Shown one piece after another: positions 8,238 to 18,150 of a DNA stretch of 64,000 bases. How positions within the stretch are numbered: position 1 is the stretch's first letter; each line of letters begins with the position of its first letter. Origin of the DNA: Roseovarius sp. MMSF_3281. GTDB lineage: Bacteria; Pseudomonadota; Alphaproteobacteria; Rhodobacterales; Rhodobacteraceae. Position numbers and translations under genes: made by a program. The stretch spans positions 461,018 through 525,017 of the forward strand of contig NZ_JASHIM010000001.1 of NCBI RefSeq assembly GCF_030733685.1. The letters run 5' to 3'. The notes beneath the pieces are model-generated. The model searched no databases, had not been told where the DNA came from, and saw only the letters and a program-made list of their open reading frames with translations.

Positions 8238-9632
8238 TCAGATATGAATCACCCGGTCGAAGGCATCCAAAACGCTTTCGTGCATCATCTCGCTCAGCGT
8301 CGGATGCGGGAAGACGGCGTTCATCAGGTCTTCTTCCGTGGTTTCCAACTGGCGCCCCACGACATAGCCCTGGATCAATTCCGTCACTTCCGCACCGATC
8401 ATATGCGCGCCCAAAAGCTCGCCGGTTTTCTCGTCGAAAACCGTCTTGATCATGCCCTCGGGCTCGCCAAGGGCAATCGCCTTGCCGTTGCCGATGAAGG
8501 GGAAGCGGCCCACCTTGATCTTGTGACCCGCCTCTTTCGCCTGCGCTTCGGTCAGGCCCACGCTGGCCACCTGCGGATTACAATAGGTGCAACCGGCGAT
8601 ACTTTCCGGCTTCACCGGGTGCGGATGCCCGCCCGCGATCATCTCGGCCACCATGACGCCCTCGTGGCTGGCCTTGTGCGCCAGCCAAGGCGCGCCCGCC
8701 ACATCGCCAATCGCATAAAGCCCATCAACCCCGGTGCGACAGAATTCATCTGTCACCACGTGGCTGCGATCCACCTTCACACCCAGATCCTCAAGGCCCA
8801 GGCCCTCGGTATTGCCGACGATGCCCACGGCGGAAATCACGCTGTCGAACTCGTGCTTCTTCACCTTGCCGCCCACTTCGATATGCGCGGTCACCTTGTC
8901 CTTGGCACGGTCCAATTGCTTGACCATGGCCTTTTCCATGATCTTCATCTTCTGCTTTTCAAAGGCTTTCTTGGCCATGCCCGAAATCTCGGCATCTTCC
9001 ACCGGCAGGATACGATCCATCACCTCGACCACCGTGGTCTCAGCCCCCAAGGTGTTGTAAAAGCTGGCAAATTCAATGCCGATCGCGCCCGACCCGATGA
9101 CCAGAAGCTTCTTGGGCATATGCGGCGGGGTCAGCGCGTGCTTATAGGTCCAGACCCGTTCGCCATCGGCTTCAAGCCCCGGCAATTCGCGCGCCCGCGC
9201 GCCGGTGGCCAGAACGATATGCTTGGCCTGCAACTCCTCGGTGCCCTTCTCGGTCTTGACGCTCACCTTGCCCTTGGCCGGGGTCGTCGCCTCGCCCATG
9301 ATGGCGGTGACCTTGTTCTTCTTCAGCAAATGACCAACGCCCGAGTTCAACTGCTTGGCGATCGCGCGCGAGCGTTTCACAACCGCGTCCAGATCGTAAT
9401 CCACGCCCTCGGCCTTCAGGCCGAATTCCTTGGCGCGGTGCATCAGGTGAAACACCTCCGAGGATCGCAACATCGCCTTGGTGGGGATACAGCCCCAATT
9501 GAGGCAAATCCCGCCCATATGCTCGCGCTCGACCACCGCCACCTTGAGGCCCAGTTGCGCCCCCCGGATCGCGGCCACATAGCCGCCCGGGCCTGCGCCG
9601 ATTACGATCATGTCAAAACTTTGCGCCGCCAT
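8238..9632 (-). CDS. lpdA: dihydrolipoyl dehydrogenase (E3)
   Basis: 464 residues, standard length. FAD site 'IVIGAGPGGYVAAIRGAQLG' at the N-terminus, redox-active disulfide 'GGICLNWGCIPTKAML' (about residues 40-55), NAD site 'LLVIGSGAIGIEFASFY' (about 176-192), the second FAD contact 'GLYAIGDVAGAPWLAHKA', and the C-terminal catalytic His-Glu pair in 'FPHPTLSEMMHE'. It reoxidises lipoamide of 2-oxo acid dehydrogenase complexes in the cytosol. The gene stands alone rather than with pdh or suc genes. A GGGAGA ribosome site precedes the ATG. A 16-bp palindrome lies 24 bp upstream of the start. Confidence 0.97.
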   Translation of the reverse strand: MAAQSFDMIVIGAGPGGYVAAIRGAQLGLKVAVVEREHMGGICLNWGCIPTKAMLRSSEVFHLMHRAKEFGLKAEGVDYDLDAVVKRSRAIAKQLNSGVGHLLKKNKVTAIMGEATTPAKGKVSVKTEKGTEELQAKHIVLATGARARELPGLEADGERVWTYKHALTPPHMPKKLLVIGSGAIGIEFASFYNTLGAETTVVEVMDRILPVEDAEISGMAKKAFEKQKMKIMEKAMVKQLDRAKDKVTAHIEVGGKVKKHEFDSVISAVGIVGNTEGLGLEDLGVKVDRSHVVTDEFCRTGVDGLYAIGDVAGAPWLAHKASHEGVMVAEMIAGGHPHPVKPESIAGCTYCNPQVASVGLTEAQAKEAGHKIKVGRFPFIGNGKAIALGEPEGMIKTVFDEKTGELLGAHMIGAEVTELIQGYVVGRQLETTEEDLMNAVFPHPTLSEMMHESVLDAFDRVIHI

Positions 9633-10036
9633 TTGCGTCTCCCGCTTCTAGGTTTAGTTTAGCATTAAACTATTTCTTCCACCGCCTCAATACGGCACGC
9701 TTCTCCGTCGCGGCGTCTCTTGTCTGCCCGCAACAATCCCCCCCGCAAAGCGTTTTTCCGATCCAGCCTAGCGCAGCCCTGCCCATACTGTCACCCGCCA
9801 ATCTCCGCCCCCTTCCCGCGCCACGCGGCCAGCGAAGCAAAAGGGCCCTCCGGCCGAAATCCGCGTATCCCGCCCCGATCCCGGCGGATTCCGGCCGAAC
9901 CCGCACCACGCTTGCCCCCCCCTCCCGGGAACCATTCGGCGGCACACCCGTTTTCTCCACATGCGCCACAAGCCACCGGGCACCGCGCCCCGGATCATAT
10001 TCACAGGCGCTCCAAGTTCCGCAAAGGAGAGACATC
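9633..10036. other. 404-bp intergenic region between lpdA and PRC-barrel gene
   Basis: Divergent promoter region. Apart from the palindrome at 9656-9671 beside lpdA, I see only C-rich, repeat-poor DNA with no convincing gene. The frames that stay open across it have poor ribosome sites and no recognisable product. Confidence 0.5.
9656..9671. promoter_or_regulatory. palindrome upstream of lpdA
   Basis: AGTTTA-GCAT-TAAACT, perfect 6-bp arms, 24 bp before the lpdA start codon in an A/T-rich patch. Its position suits an operator or promoter element. No regulator is assigned. Confidence 0.35.
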
Positions 10037-10723
10037 ATGACCTTCTGGAAAACATCTGTCAGTACATTCGCCATCGCCGCCATGGCCGCCTTGCCACTGT
10101 CGGCGCAATCCACCGGCGAAGAAGAAACCGACACCCAGCCGCAAAGCGTGATGGAGGTTGAGGAAGGCACTTCCGAAACCACCGGCGATACCGCCCAAGG
10201 CACGACCGAAGGCGCCACCACGGAAACCGGCGATCCGGCGATGGATACCCTGGATACCGCCACCGAAGGCGCCGATACGGCCACCGATACGGCACAGGAC
10301 GATGGCAGCGCCGAAGCCTCCGGCGCCGTCGAAGGCACCATCGCCATGCAGGATGAGAACACCGTCCTGGGCACCGACCTGATGGGGGCCGCCGTCTATA
10401 ACCCGCAGGGTGAGACGATTGGCGATATCAACGACATGATCGTAAGCATCGAAGGTCAGGTCGAGGGCGTCGTGATCGGTGTCGGCGGCTTCCTCGGCAT
10501 GGGCGAAAAGGACGTGGCCGTCGATATGGCCTCCTTCACGCTGCAGGAAACCGAGTTCGGCGAACCGCGCCTCGTGCTGGACACCACGGCCGAGCAATTG
10601 GAAGCCGCCGATGAATTCGTGACGGCAGCAGAGCGTCGCGAGGCTCAGCAGATCGAAGAAAACCAGGCCACTGGTTATGACGGTACGTCCTCCGGGTCGA
10701 CCGACGCCGGAACCACCAATTAA
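10037..10723 (+). CDS. exported PRC-barrel domain protein
   Basis: 228 residues. A signal peptide (about 1-24, 'FAIAAMAALPLSAQS') is followed by about 90 residues of acidic, Thr/Ala/Gly-rich low-complexity sequence. The PRC-barrel domain starts at 'VLGTDLMGAAVYNPQGETIG' in essence (about 112-180; 'GDINDMIVSIEGQVEGVVIGVGGFLGMGEKDVAVD'-like strands). A Glu/Gln-rich and Ser/Thr/Gly tail ends the protein. A GGAGAG ribosome site precedes the ATG. PRC-barrels in roseobacter envelope proteins are common, but function is unknown. The disordered acidic linker suggests an extended periplasmic or surface-tethered protein. A hairpin follows the gene. Confidence 0.85.
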   Translation: MTFWKTSVSTFAIAAMAALPLSAQSTGEEETDTQPQSVMEVEEGTSETTGDTAQGTTEGATTETGDPAMDTLDTATEGADTATDTAQDDGSAEASGAVEGTIAMQDENTVLGTDLMGAAVYNPQGETIGDINDMIVSIEGQVEGVVIGVGGFLGMGEKDVAVDMASFTLQETEFGEPRLVLDTTAEQLEAADEFVTAAERREAQQIEENQATGYDGTSSGSTDAGTTN

Positions 10724-10757
10724 CATTCGGCCCTTCGCTTCGACCATCTGAGTCAAA

Positions 10758-10793
10758 GGAAACGGCGGCCTTCCCTCCCGGGCCGCCGTTTCC
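10758..10793 (+). terminator. hairpin terminator after PRC-barrel gene
   Basis: Perfect 13-bp stem GGAAACGGCGGCC / GGCCGCCGTTTCC with a 10-base loop. The U-run is short, so termination efficiency is uncertain. It can also face the convergent DUF924 gene. Confidence 0.6.
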
Positions 10794-10817
10794 ATGTTCA
10801 TGAAGGTCAAATGGCGT

Positions 10818-11402
10818 TCAGGCCGCCCGCGCGCTCTTCATGTCGCGCACCAGCGCACCGTAACTGCCACCTTCGATAAATCTCTGCTCGGCATCCGTGG
10901 TGTTCCGGTCCAGGGCCCCGTTCCGGTATGGAAAGCGACCGAACAGGCGGATCACCTCGCGATGCGCCCGGGCATGAAGCAGGTTGCTGTCGCCGCTCTC
11001 GGGCATGCGCTCGCAAATCATGCGCACACAACGCTCCTGATCGCACAGGTTTTCCGAATGCATCAGCGGCAGATAGAAGAACTGCCGCGCCGGCTCGTCG
11101 ATGCGCAGGTCCCAGCCGCGTTGGATCGCCGCCTTGGCCGCGGCCAGGGCCGGACGATCCGTCGAAAAGGCGCGCCCCTCGCCACGGAACATATTGCGCG
11201 GAAACTGGTCCATCAGGATGATATAGGCCAGGGTCCCGCTGGGATAGGTCAGCCACAGGCTATAGGCCCCCTCCTGCGCGTTTTCCCAAGCGGCCTCAAA
11301 CCGCTCGCGGATCGTCGCGTCCAGTTCCTCCGAAACCTCGTACCAGCCCTCCGGGCCGACTTCGTCCAACCAAAAACTCAGAACATCCTCTGGCGCAATC
11401 AT
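10818..11402 (-). CDS. DUF924 family protein
   Basis: 194 residues. The family landmarks are present: N-terminal 'VLSFWLDEVGPEGWY', then 'LILMDQFPRNMFRG'-type core (here 'YIILMDQFPRNMFRGEGRAF'), 'FFYLPLMHSENLCDQERCV', and 'RFPYRNGALDRNTTDAE' near the end. DUF924 proteins are cytosolic, all-helical and TPR-like with unknown function. The start is supported by GAGGAG 6 bp upstream of the ATG. No operon partner is evident; the next minus-strand gene upstream is more than 130 bp away and ends with an Ala/Glu-rich tail. Confidence 0.9.
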   Translation of the reverse strand: MIAPEDVLSFWLDEVGPEGWYEVSEELDATIRERFEAAWENAQEGAYSLWLTYPSGTLAYIILMDQFPRNMFRGEGRAFSTDRPALAAAKAAIQRGWDLRIDEPARQFFYLPLMHSENLCDQERCVRMICERMPESGDSNLLHARAHREVIRLFGRFPYRNGALDRNTTDAEQRFIEGGSYGALVRDMKSARAA

Positions 11403-11535
11403 AGGTATCTCCTCATTCGCCCATGCGCGTCGTAAAACCGTTACCTAAAGGTTAACTGCATGTTATTCTTCAAGAACAGTCACGATTTACTACACTTCCA
11501 ACATTCCACGTGACGTTAGCGCCATCACGGCGCCG

Positions 11536-12825
11536 TCACCCCGAGGCCGCTGTCGCGGCTGCCTCCTCTTCCTGTGCGGCTTCTTCCTGCGCCGTCTCGA
11601 TGGCGTATTCCTGCGCGAACTCCACCGCCATCGGCGTCGCGCCCAGGGCCACGGGCGCATAGCTGTCGGTGTCTTCGACCGACGGCGCGGCCCGCTGCGT
11701 CATCCGGTAAGCCGCATAGCCCGCCATCGCCAACAACAAGACCGCGATGAACAGGAAAAACCCGCGCGGCCCGATCTGCCCCATGACCCACCCGGTCACA
11801 AGCGGCCCGGTCACCGCGCCAAGGCCGTTGATAAAGACCATCCCGCCCGAGGCGGCGGCCATATCGTCGAAATCCAGGAAATCGTTCGTATAGGCGATCA
11901 ACAGGGCATAAAGCGGGTTCGAAACGCCGCCAATCGTCAGCCCCGCCACCAGAAGCATCACGAAATATCCGCTCAGGGCGAAGCCCAGCAAGGCCCCTAA
12001 CCCGCCAAGCACCGCGGTTCCAAGGATCAGCACCCGCCGATCCATCCGGTCCGACATCCAGCCCACCGGGTATTGCAACACCAGCGCCCCGATAAAGAAA
12101 GTCGACACGAAGGCCGAGATTTGCCCGACGCTCAGGCCCGCCTCGGCCCCGAAAACCGGCGCCATGCCGAATTGCGCCGAAAAGACACCCCCCAACAGGA
12201 ACATGCCCACACAGCCCAACGGCGAAATACGCATGATTTCCAAAAGGCTCATGGGTTTCGTCGTGCCAAAGGCCGGCGTCGGGCTGATCGACAGCAGAAT
12301 CGGGGCAAAAGCAATCGAGACCAATACCGAGGAGACGATGAACAGGATAAACCCGGACGGGTCGGCCAAAACCATGATCGCCTGCGCCGAGACGATCCCG
12401 GCCATTTGCACGATCATGTAAAGCGACAGTGATTGCCCGCGTGTTTCGTTCGTGGCGGCATTGTTCAGCCAGCTTTCGGCGGTGACGTAAACGCCCGAAA
12501 AACAAAAGCCGATCACGATTCGGCCCGCCATCCACGCAATCGGATGGGTCGCCACCGGGTAAAGGATCAACACCGCCGAAATAAGCGAGCCCAGCGCGGC
12601 AAAGACCCGCACATGCCCCACGCGGCGGATCATCTCGGGGGCCATGCGCGACCCGAACAGGAAGCCCACGAAATAGCCCGACATGACGATCGACATCGAA
12701 AAGGTCGAAAACCCCTCCAACTGGCCGCGCACACCCAAAAGGGTGCCTTGCAGGCCATTGCCCACCTGCAAAAGCATCATCCCAAGAAGCAGCGCCCAGG
12801 AACTAGCCAGAACCTTGATCATCAC
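11536..12825 (-). CDS. MFS transporter, 12 membrane segments
   Basis: 429 residues with the alternating hydrophobic pattern of 12 helices. The motif after helix 2 ('GSRMAPEMIRRVGHVRVFAALG') is an MFS motif-A variant, with a second copy in 'VGWMSDRMDRRVLILGTAVLGG' after the eighth. The overall pattern resembles the YcaD/CynX-like branch. 'GFCFSGVYVTAESWLNNAATNETRGQSLS'-type sequence between helices 4 and 6 is typical of that branch. The C-terminus is a 60-residue Glu/Ala-rich cytosolic tail. Substrate unknown. GGGAGA precedes tandem ATG codons at 12823-12825 and 12820-12822. Confidence 0.88.
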   Translation of the reverse strand: MMIKVLASSWALLLGMMLLQVGNGLQGTLLGVRGQLEGFSTFSMSIVMSGYFVGFLFGSRMAPEMIRRVGHVRVFAALGSLISAVLILYPVATHPIAWMAGRIVIGFCFSGVYVTAESWLNNAATNETRGQSLSLYMIVQMAGIVSAQAIMVLADPSGFILFIVSSVLVSIAFAPILLSISPTPAFGTTKPMSLLEIMRISPLGCVGMFLLGGVFSAQFGMAPVFGAEAGLSVGQISAFVSTFFIGALVLQYPVGWMSDRMDRRVLILGTAVLGGLGALLGFALSGYFVMLLVAGLTIGGVSNPLYALLIAYTNDFLDFDDMAAASGGMVFINGLGAVTGPLVTGWVMGQIGPRGFFLFIAVLLLAMAGYAAYRMTQRAAPSVEDTDSYAPVALGATPMAVEFAQEYAIETAQEEAAQEEEAAATAASG

Positions 12826-12960
12826 CGGTCTCCCGTTCTCTACGGCGCGTGTCTAACAACCCGGCCACCCTCTTGGCCGGTCAAACCCGACTCGCCTCAT
12901 GTCGTTTTCCTCGCTGCCAGAGTCCGAAAGGCGGATCAACCGCCCGCCACGGTGCCACGG

Positions 12961-13161
12961 CTATTTCTTTGCCTGTCCCGTCAATCGCGCAATCAAGGGC
13001 CCGCGCACCGCATCGCGTTGCAAGGCAAGGTTCAAAACCAAGCTGACACAGGCAAGGATCATTCCCGCATTGTTCAACCCCGCCATGATCAAGCCGAAAC
13101 TGGTCAACAACAGCACCCAAATTGCGCCGCGCAAAACCAAGGCGGCCTGTTTTTCCGTCAT
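12961..13161 (-). CDS. small membrane protein downstream of queA
   Basis: 66 residues with two hydrophobic helices ('GAIWVLLLTSFGLIMAG' and 'AGMILACVSLVLNLAL') and a basic C-terminus ('RLTGQAKK'). The ATG lies 18 bp after the queA stop with AAAGGACATTTG upstream, so it is probably translated from the queA transcript. I do not recognise a named family. Third-position G/C bias agrees with a real gene. Confidence 0.65.
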   Translation of the reverse strand: MTEKQAALVLRGAIWVLLLTSFGLIMAGLNNAGMILACVSLVLNLALQRDAVRGPLIARLTGQAKK

Positions 13162-13179
13162 GTCAAATGTCCTTTCCCC

Positions 13180-14232
13180 TCACTCCGGGATCAAAAGCGA
13201 CGCATCGCCATAGCTGAAAAACCGGTAGTCCTCGCGCACCGCATGGTCATAAATCCCGCGCAGCCGGTCCTGCCCCATCAGGGCACTGACCAGCATCATC
13301 AATGTCGATTTCGGCAGGTGGAAATTGGTCATCAGGGCATCGGTCACCCGGAACGTGAACCCCGGATAGATGAAGATATCCGTATCGCCCTCCCACGCGG
13401 CAATCTCGCCTGTTTCGCGTGCCGCGCTTTCAATCAGCCGCAGCGCGGTGGTCCCCACCGGGATCACCCGGCCACCCTTGGCCCTGGTCTCGGCTATCTC
13501 GCGCGCGGCGGCCTCGCTTACCCTGCCCCATTCGGCATGCATCTTGTGGGTGGTGACATCCTCGACCTTTACCGGCAGGAAGGTGCCCGCCCCCACATGC
13601 AGGGTGACATGGCTGAACCCCACGCCCATCTTGCGCAACCCCGCCAACAAATCATCATCGAAATGAAGCGATGCCGTGGGCGCCGCCACCGCCCCGGGAT
13701 GCCGCGCCCAGACGGTCTGATAATCCTCGCGGTCCTTCTCATCCGCCGCCCGGCGGGCCGCGATATAGGGCGGCAAGGGCATGGCCCCCGCCGCATCCAA
13801 AGCGGCGTCAAACGCTTCGCCCTCAAGGTTGAACCGCAAGATCGCCTGCCCCTCGCGCTTGGCCTCGCAGGTTGCCTCAAGCCCCGCGCCAAAGCGCACG
13901 ACCTCGCCCTCGGACAGCTTTTTCAAAGGCTTCACCATGGCCGCCCATGTGCCGTCCGGCCCCGGCTCCAGCAAGGTCACCTCGATCTTGGCCTCGGTAG
14001 GGCCTTGGGCACTTTGCCGCGCCCGCATCCCCGACAGCCGCGCCGGGATCACCGCGGTATCGTTCAAGACCAGCCGGTCACCGGGGCACAGGAAATGCCC
14101 AAGATCGCGCACCACCGCATCGGTGATCCCGCCCCCCTCGGCCACCAAAAGCCGCGCCGATGTGCGCGGCCGCGCCGGCCGCGTGGCAATCAACCGCTCC
14201 GGCAATTCGAAATCGAAATCACTCAGCTTCAC
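13180..14232 (-). CDS. queA: S-adenosylmethionine:tRNA ribosyltransferase-isomerase
   Basis: 350 residues, standard length. Begins '[20 protein letters not shown]', followed by '[19 protein letters not shown]' and '[13 protein letters not shown]'. The substrate region '[22 protein letters not shown]' and '[19 protein letters not shown]' and the C-terminal '[19 protein letters not shown]' are all diagnostic. The enzyme moves the ribosyl part of SAM onto 7-aminomethyl-7-deazaguanine at tRNA position 34, forming epoxyqueuosine. Its ATG overlaps the stop of the AsmA-like gene (ATGA, 14229-14232), so the two are translationally coupled. tgt is not in the window. Confidence 0.97.
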   Translation of the reverse strand: MKLSDFDFELPERLIATRPARPRTSARLLVAEGGGITDAVVRDLGHFLCPGDRLVLNDTAVIPARLSGMRARQSAQGPTEAKIEVTLLEPGPDGTWAAMVKPLKKLSEGEVVRFGAGLEATCEAKREGQAILRFNLEGEAFDAALDAAGAMPLPPYIAARRAADEKDREDYQTVWARHPGAVAAPTASLHFDDDLLAGLRKMGVGFSHVTLHVGAGTFLPVKVEDVTTHKMHAEWGRVSEAAAREIAETRAKGGRVIPVGTTALRLIESAARETGEIAAWEGDTDIFIYPGFTFRVTDALMTNFHLPKSTLMMLVSALMGQDRLRGIYDHAVREDYRFFSYGDASLLIPE

Positions 14233-17200
14233 CGCCCTTGCCCCTGCCCGGTATCCTCTTGCGGGCGCTCCTGCGCCGCGCCGCCTTGTCCCGTGTTCCG
14301 CGTCGGCGGGGGCCGCCGGAACAATTCCCGGAACATGCCCGGGGTGAACACCGACAAGGGGTTCACATTCACCCGCGGGTTCGCGGCCTGCCCCGTCAGC
14401 TCGTAATTCACCCCCACAAGGCCCTCGCCCCGGCGGGTGAATATCCCGCCAATCCCGTTGATCAGGTAAAACGGCGAAATCACCCCCTGCATGTCCATCT
14501 GCCCGCTTTGCATGAAATAATACCCATCCATGGAAATCCCCATCGACGCGCCCACGGCGCTGCCGGAATAAAGCGTCACCCGCTCGGGCGAAAGCTGGAA
14601 CCGCGCATCCACTTCGTTGAAATGGATGCCCTCCCCGCCCATTTGCTCCAAAAGCCCGACAACGCTCATCGCGTTGAGAAGCGCCGCAAGGGCCGGCGCA
14701 TCTTTCAAACGCAATCCACTGGCGGTCAACTGGCCGTTGTAGGTGCCCGCCCGTCCCGCCGGGGCCAGCACCAAGTCCATCGTCCCGTCCCGGGCCTGTT
14801 TCAACAACCCCGCCGATCCCAGAACCCCCCCGGCATTGTCCGATTGAATGCGAAACGCGCTACGCCCCTTTTGCGGCACGACGCGGCCCCTTATCGGCGC
14901 GCCACCGTTCACCCTGCCGGTGAACGTGCCATCCGCCCCGCGCCGCATGTCCAGCTCGGCACGAAAATCGGTCAGCGAAATGCCATCGGAAATCTGCAGG
15001 CTGTCCAGCGCAAGGCTGACCGGCCCGCCTTCGGCGCGCCGCTGGCCACCGCCCTGCCCATCCCCGGCAAGCGAGGTCTGGCGCAAATCGACCGTGCCGC
15101 CGCGCACCTGAACCGCGGGGGGAACACCCGCGCCGCGCCCGATCAAATCCACCGGCGCGTTCAGCCATGTGCCAACGCGCACCGTGTCGAACTGCGCCCT
15201 TTCCAATTGTCCCCCCGGCAACAGGCTCACCCGGCCCTCTGCCGTCAAGCCCGCCGCCTGCAAGGAAACGCGGCTCAAATCCGGCGGCGTGCCCAAGCGC
15301 CCGGACACCTCCAATGCCCCGCGCGCCGCAGGCGGCAGGCTCCAATCCAACTGTCGCAAGCTCAAGCCGACCCCCGACAGGTCCGAGGTCATCTCGAAGC
15401 GCCCCGGTTGCCCCTTTTCGAACCCGATCACAACATCGGCGCGGCCAGCCCCCGAAAGGCTTCCGGGCGGAAGGCCGATGTTGAACTCATCTGCAAAACG
15501 CTCCGACAGTTCCACCCAGCCCTCGACACGCGCCCGCCCCCCGGACTCGGGGCCAAGGTCCGCGCGATAGGTGCCATGGATGGGAACACGGCCCAGGCGC
15601 CCCTCGCCGCCGATGGTCAGGCTATTGTTCCTTGCCTGCACCTCAAGCTTTGTCGCCGCCAGAACGCGCCCCGGCGCAAGCGCCTCGCTGCGCACGTCAT
15701 GCAGGCTGCCGCCGATATCAAAGGCCACCTCGTCCGGCTGCAGGTTCGGCTTGAGAAGGAAATCCAACTGCCCTTGCAAAGCCGCCCGCCCAGCGGCCAA
15801 GGTCACCGACCGCCCGGCCTTGTCCAGGTACCGGAACGGCTCTTCGTTCAACAGCGACAGCGCCGCGGTGATCGTGCTTTCGGTCTTCAGACGCGCCCGC
15901 GCCGGGCCACGCTTGATGGCCACGTTGGGCACCTCGAAACTGGTGCCTGCAATGTCGATCCGCCCGCCTGTCGCGGCCTGCACATACCCCTGCATGGCCG
16001 AAACCACGAAACGGTTGTCATAAAGCGATGCATGCCCCGAGGCGGCCTTGATATGGGGCACCTCCTTGACAAACCGGGCCTCCAATCCCTCGAAGTCAAA
16101 GCCCATGAACACGTCAGGGCGGCTTTTGGGCTGTGATCGCACGGCAAGTTGAATGTTGCTCAACTCCGCCTGTTTGACGTTTTCATCTATCCATTTGCGC
16201 GTCTGCGGCTTCACGCGTTCGGGCCACAACTGCAACAGCCGCGCGGGCGACAGCCCATCCAGCTCGCCATCCAGCGCCAGATCCCAGCCCTCCGGCTCGG
16301 CCTGCACCTCGCCGCGCAACACAAGGTGCCGGCCTTGGTCCACAAGACTCATCTGCCCAAGGCTCAGGCGAAACGGCTCCATCTCAAGGCGCAGGTCCAT
16401 GGCCACCTGCTCCAGTTCCACGGCGGCGGGGTACAAATCCGCAGGGTTGGCACTGATCCGGTTCACCCTGAATTGTCCCAGCAACTCGCGCGGCCAGCCG
16501 TCCTCCATACCCACCAGGTAGGCCTGCCCCTCGCCCTGCACATTAACCCAGGGGCTTTCGATGCTGACCTCGTCAAACTGCATCACCTGCCGCACCGGAT
16601 CATAGGTGAAATAGCTTCGCGCACTGGAAAACGGGATGGGTTTCGTGGCTTCGGTCGGCTGCACCGCCCCGGCACCGATCTGCAGCGTCGCATTGAGCGG
16701 CCCAAGCTGCCCGTCCTCGGCCACGGCGGCGCGCAACGCCCCCGAAATCGGCGCATCCAGCGCCTCAAGCCAAGTCAACGCGGGCGATTGCCCGGCAATG
16801 TCGCGCGCCGGCATATCCTCGAAGCTCACGCCGAACACCGCCTCGGCCTCGCCCATCCGACCGGCATAGTTCACCGCCAGCGTCGTGGCATAATCCCGCG
16901 CCCCCAACAGCACGAAATCCCCCCTGATCTGCAAATCGTCCCCCGCCCGTTCCAGCGTCAGGCGCCCGCCATCCACGGTCCAGGCCCGCTGCACCCGCGC
17001 ATCTTCATAGCGCAGGGTCATATTGCGCGCCTCGACCCGGGTCAGCGACGAGAAATGCGGCTCGCGCAACAGCTCTTCCAAGGGCTGCAACAAGGCCGCC
17101 ATGCTGGGGGCTTCCTCCACGGCGGGGGCGGCGGCTTCCCCAAGGCTCACGCCCATGGCACCGCTCTCCGAGCGGCGCAACGCCACCTGCACGCCCGATA

Positions 17201-17576
17201 CCCGGATCTCGCCGGGGCGCAACTCGCCCCGCAACAGGGGCCGCAGGGCAAATGTCCCCTGCACGTCGGTCAGGTTGGCCAAGGGCTGTCCGGTCTCGTC
17301 CCGCACCGTTACCTCGCGCAGGTTCAGGCGCGGCACCCAATTCTCGTCCATGACGAAGGACATCTCGCCAAGGCCCAGCCGCATCGCGCCCGCATCGTCG
17401 TTGATCCGCTCGGTGATCCGGCTGCGCAGCCAGTCCGGCGCGCTGACCTGCGTGCCTACCAGGGCCATCACCGCAACAGCGCCCGCCGCCACCAGAACCA
17501 GCACGGTTCCCAGCAGCCAAAGCACTGCCCGCCGCCAAAGGCGGCGCGGTGGCTTGATGTCTTCAGTTTCGCTCAT
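14229..17576 (-). CDS. AsmA/DUF3971-like inner-membrane-anchored giant protein
   Basis: 1115 residues. One membrane anchor near the N-terminus (about 15-42, '[20 protein letters not shown]'), then a long periplasmic beta-rich body of DUF3971 type. The C-terminal third has AsmA-like repeats ('[20 protein letters not shown]', '[21 protein letters not shown]', '[19 protein letters not shown]'). The YhdP/TamB/AsmA superfamily forms bridge-like lipid carriers between inner and outer membranes, so phospholipid transport is likely by family. The last 40 residues are Pro/Arg/Gln-rich. It overlaps queA by 4 bp. Divergent from bcp. Confidence 0.87.
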   Translation of the reverse strand: MSETEDIKPPRRLWRRAVLWLLGTVLVLVAAGAVAVMALVGTQVSAPDWLRSRITERINDDAGAMRLGLGEMSFVMDENWVPRLNLREVTVRDETGQPLANLTDVQGTFALRPLLRGELRPGEIRVSGVQVALRRSESGAMGVSLGEAAAPAVEEAPSMAALLQPLEELLREPHFSSLTRVEARNMTLRYEDARVQRAWTVDGGRLTLERAGDDLQIRGDFVLLGARDYATTLAVNYAGRMGEAEAVFGVSFEDMPARDIAGQSPALTWLEALDAPISGALRAAVAEDGQLGPLNATLQIGAGAVQPTEATKPIPFSSARSYFTYDPVRQVMQFDEVSIESPWVNVQGEGQAYLVGMEDGWPRELLGQFRVNRISANPADLYPAAVELEQVAMDLRLEMEPFRLSLGQMSLVDQGRHLVLRGEVQAEPEGWDLALDGELDGLSPARLLQLWPERVKPQTRKWIDENVKQAELSNIQLAVRSQPKSRPDVFMGFDFEGLEARFVKEVPHIKAASGHASLYDNRFVVSAMQGYVQAATGGRIDIAGTSFEVPNVAIKRGPARARLKTESTITAALSLLNEEPFRYLDKAGRSVTLAAGRAALQGQLDFLLKPNLQPDEVAFDIGGSLHDVRSEALAPGRVLAATKLEVQARNNSLTIGGEGRLGRVPIHGTYRADLGPESGGRARVEGWVELSERFADEFNIGLPPGSLSGAGRADVVIGFEKGQPGRFEMTSDLSGVGLSLRQLDWSLPPAARGALEVSGRLGTPPDLSRVSLQAAGLTAEGRVSLLPGGQLERAQFDTVRVGTWLNAPVDLIGRGAGVPPAVQVRGGTVDLRQTSLAGDGQGGGQRRAEGGPVSLALDSLQISDGISLTDFRAELDMRRGADGTFTGRVNGGAPIRGRVVPQKGRSAFRIQSDNAGGVLGSAGLLKQARDGTMDLVLAPAGRAGTYNGQLTASGLRLKDAPALAALLNAMSVVGLLEQMGGEGIHFNEVDARFQLSPERVTLYSGSAVGASMGISMDGYYFMQSGQMDMQGVISPFYLINGIGGIFTRRGEGLVGVNYELTGQAANPRVNVNPLSVFTPGMFRELFRRPPPTRNTGQGGAAQERPQEDTGQGQGR

Positions 17577-17682
17577 ATGATCCGACCGTACAGGCCCTGC
17601 CCTTGCCCGCTTGCCTTGTCCTTTTCCCTGGCCTTGACGGCCCTAGTATGAAACCGCTGACCGCACATAACAAGGATATCCC

Positions 17683-18150
17683 ATGACCAACAGCACCCAA
17701 ATGGCCCCCGATTTCACCTTGCCGCGCGATGGCGGCGACAGCGTGGCTCTCTCCGCCCTGCGCCCCGCGCCCGTGGTTCTTTTCTTCTACCCGCGCGACG
17801 ACACCTCCGGCTGCACCAAGGAGGCCATCGGTTTCACCGAAATGCACGGGGAATTTCAGGCGCTCGGCGCCCATGTCATGGGGATTTCCAAGGATACCGT
17901 CGCCAAGCACGACAAGTTCCGCGACAAGCATTCGCTTGGCATCCCGCTTCTGTCCGACGCCGAGGACGAGGTTTCCGAAGCCTATGGCGTCTACAAGGAA
18001 AAAAAGATGTACGGCAAGACCTTCATGGGCATCGAACGCTCCACCTTCCTGATTGACGGCGAAGGCCGCATCGCGCGCGAATGGCGCAAGGTCAAGGTGC
18101 CCGGCCATGTCGAGGAGGTTCTGCAAGCCCTGAAAGACCTTACCGCATGA
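17683..18150 (+). CDS. bcp: BCP-type thioredoxin-dependent peroxiredoxin
   Basis: 155 residues. The peroxidatic cysteine is C44 in 'FFYPRDDTSGCTKEA', with the conserved Thr41 before it. No second cysteine exists anywhere in the protein: the resolving position five residues later is Ile. It is therefore a 1-Cys-type BCP that needs an external thiol such as thioredoxin or glutathione. It reduces hydroperoxides in the cytosol. AAGGAT upstream of the ATG is the ribosome site. The downstream DUF455 gene starts within its stop codon (ATGA). Confidence 0.95.
   Translation: MTNSTQMAPDFTLPRDGGDSVALSALRPAPVVLFFYPRDDTSGCTKEAIGFTEMHGEFQALGAHVMGISKDTVAKHDKFRDKHSLGIPLLSDAEDEVSEAYGVYKEKKMYGKTFMGIERSTFLIDGEGRIAREWRKVKVPGHVEEVLQALKDLTA

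Noticed and set aside
12433..14406. 657-codon plus-strand frame opposite queA and the MFS gene
   Set aside because: Same reason: antisense shadow with biased composition, spanning two well-supported genes.
14160..16136. 658-codon open frame on the plus strand, antisense to the AsmA-like gene
   Set aside because: It is a shadow of a high-G+C gene with strong codon bias; no ribosome site, no recognisable domain, extreme His/Arg/Pro content.
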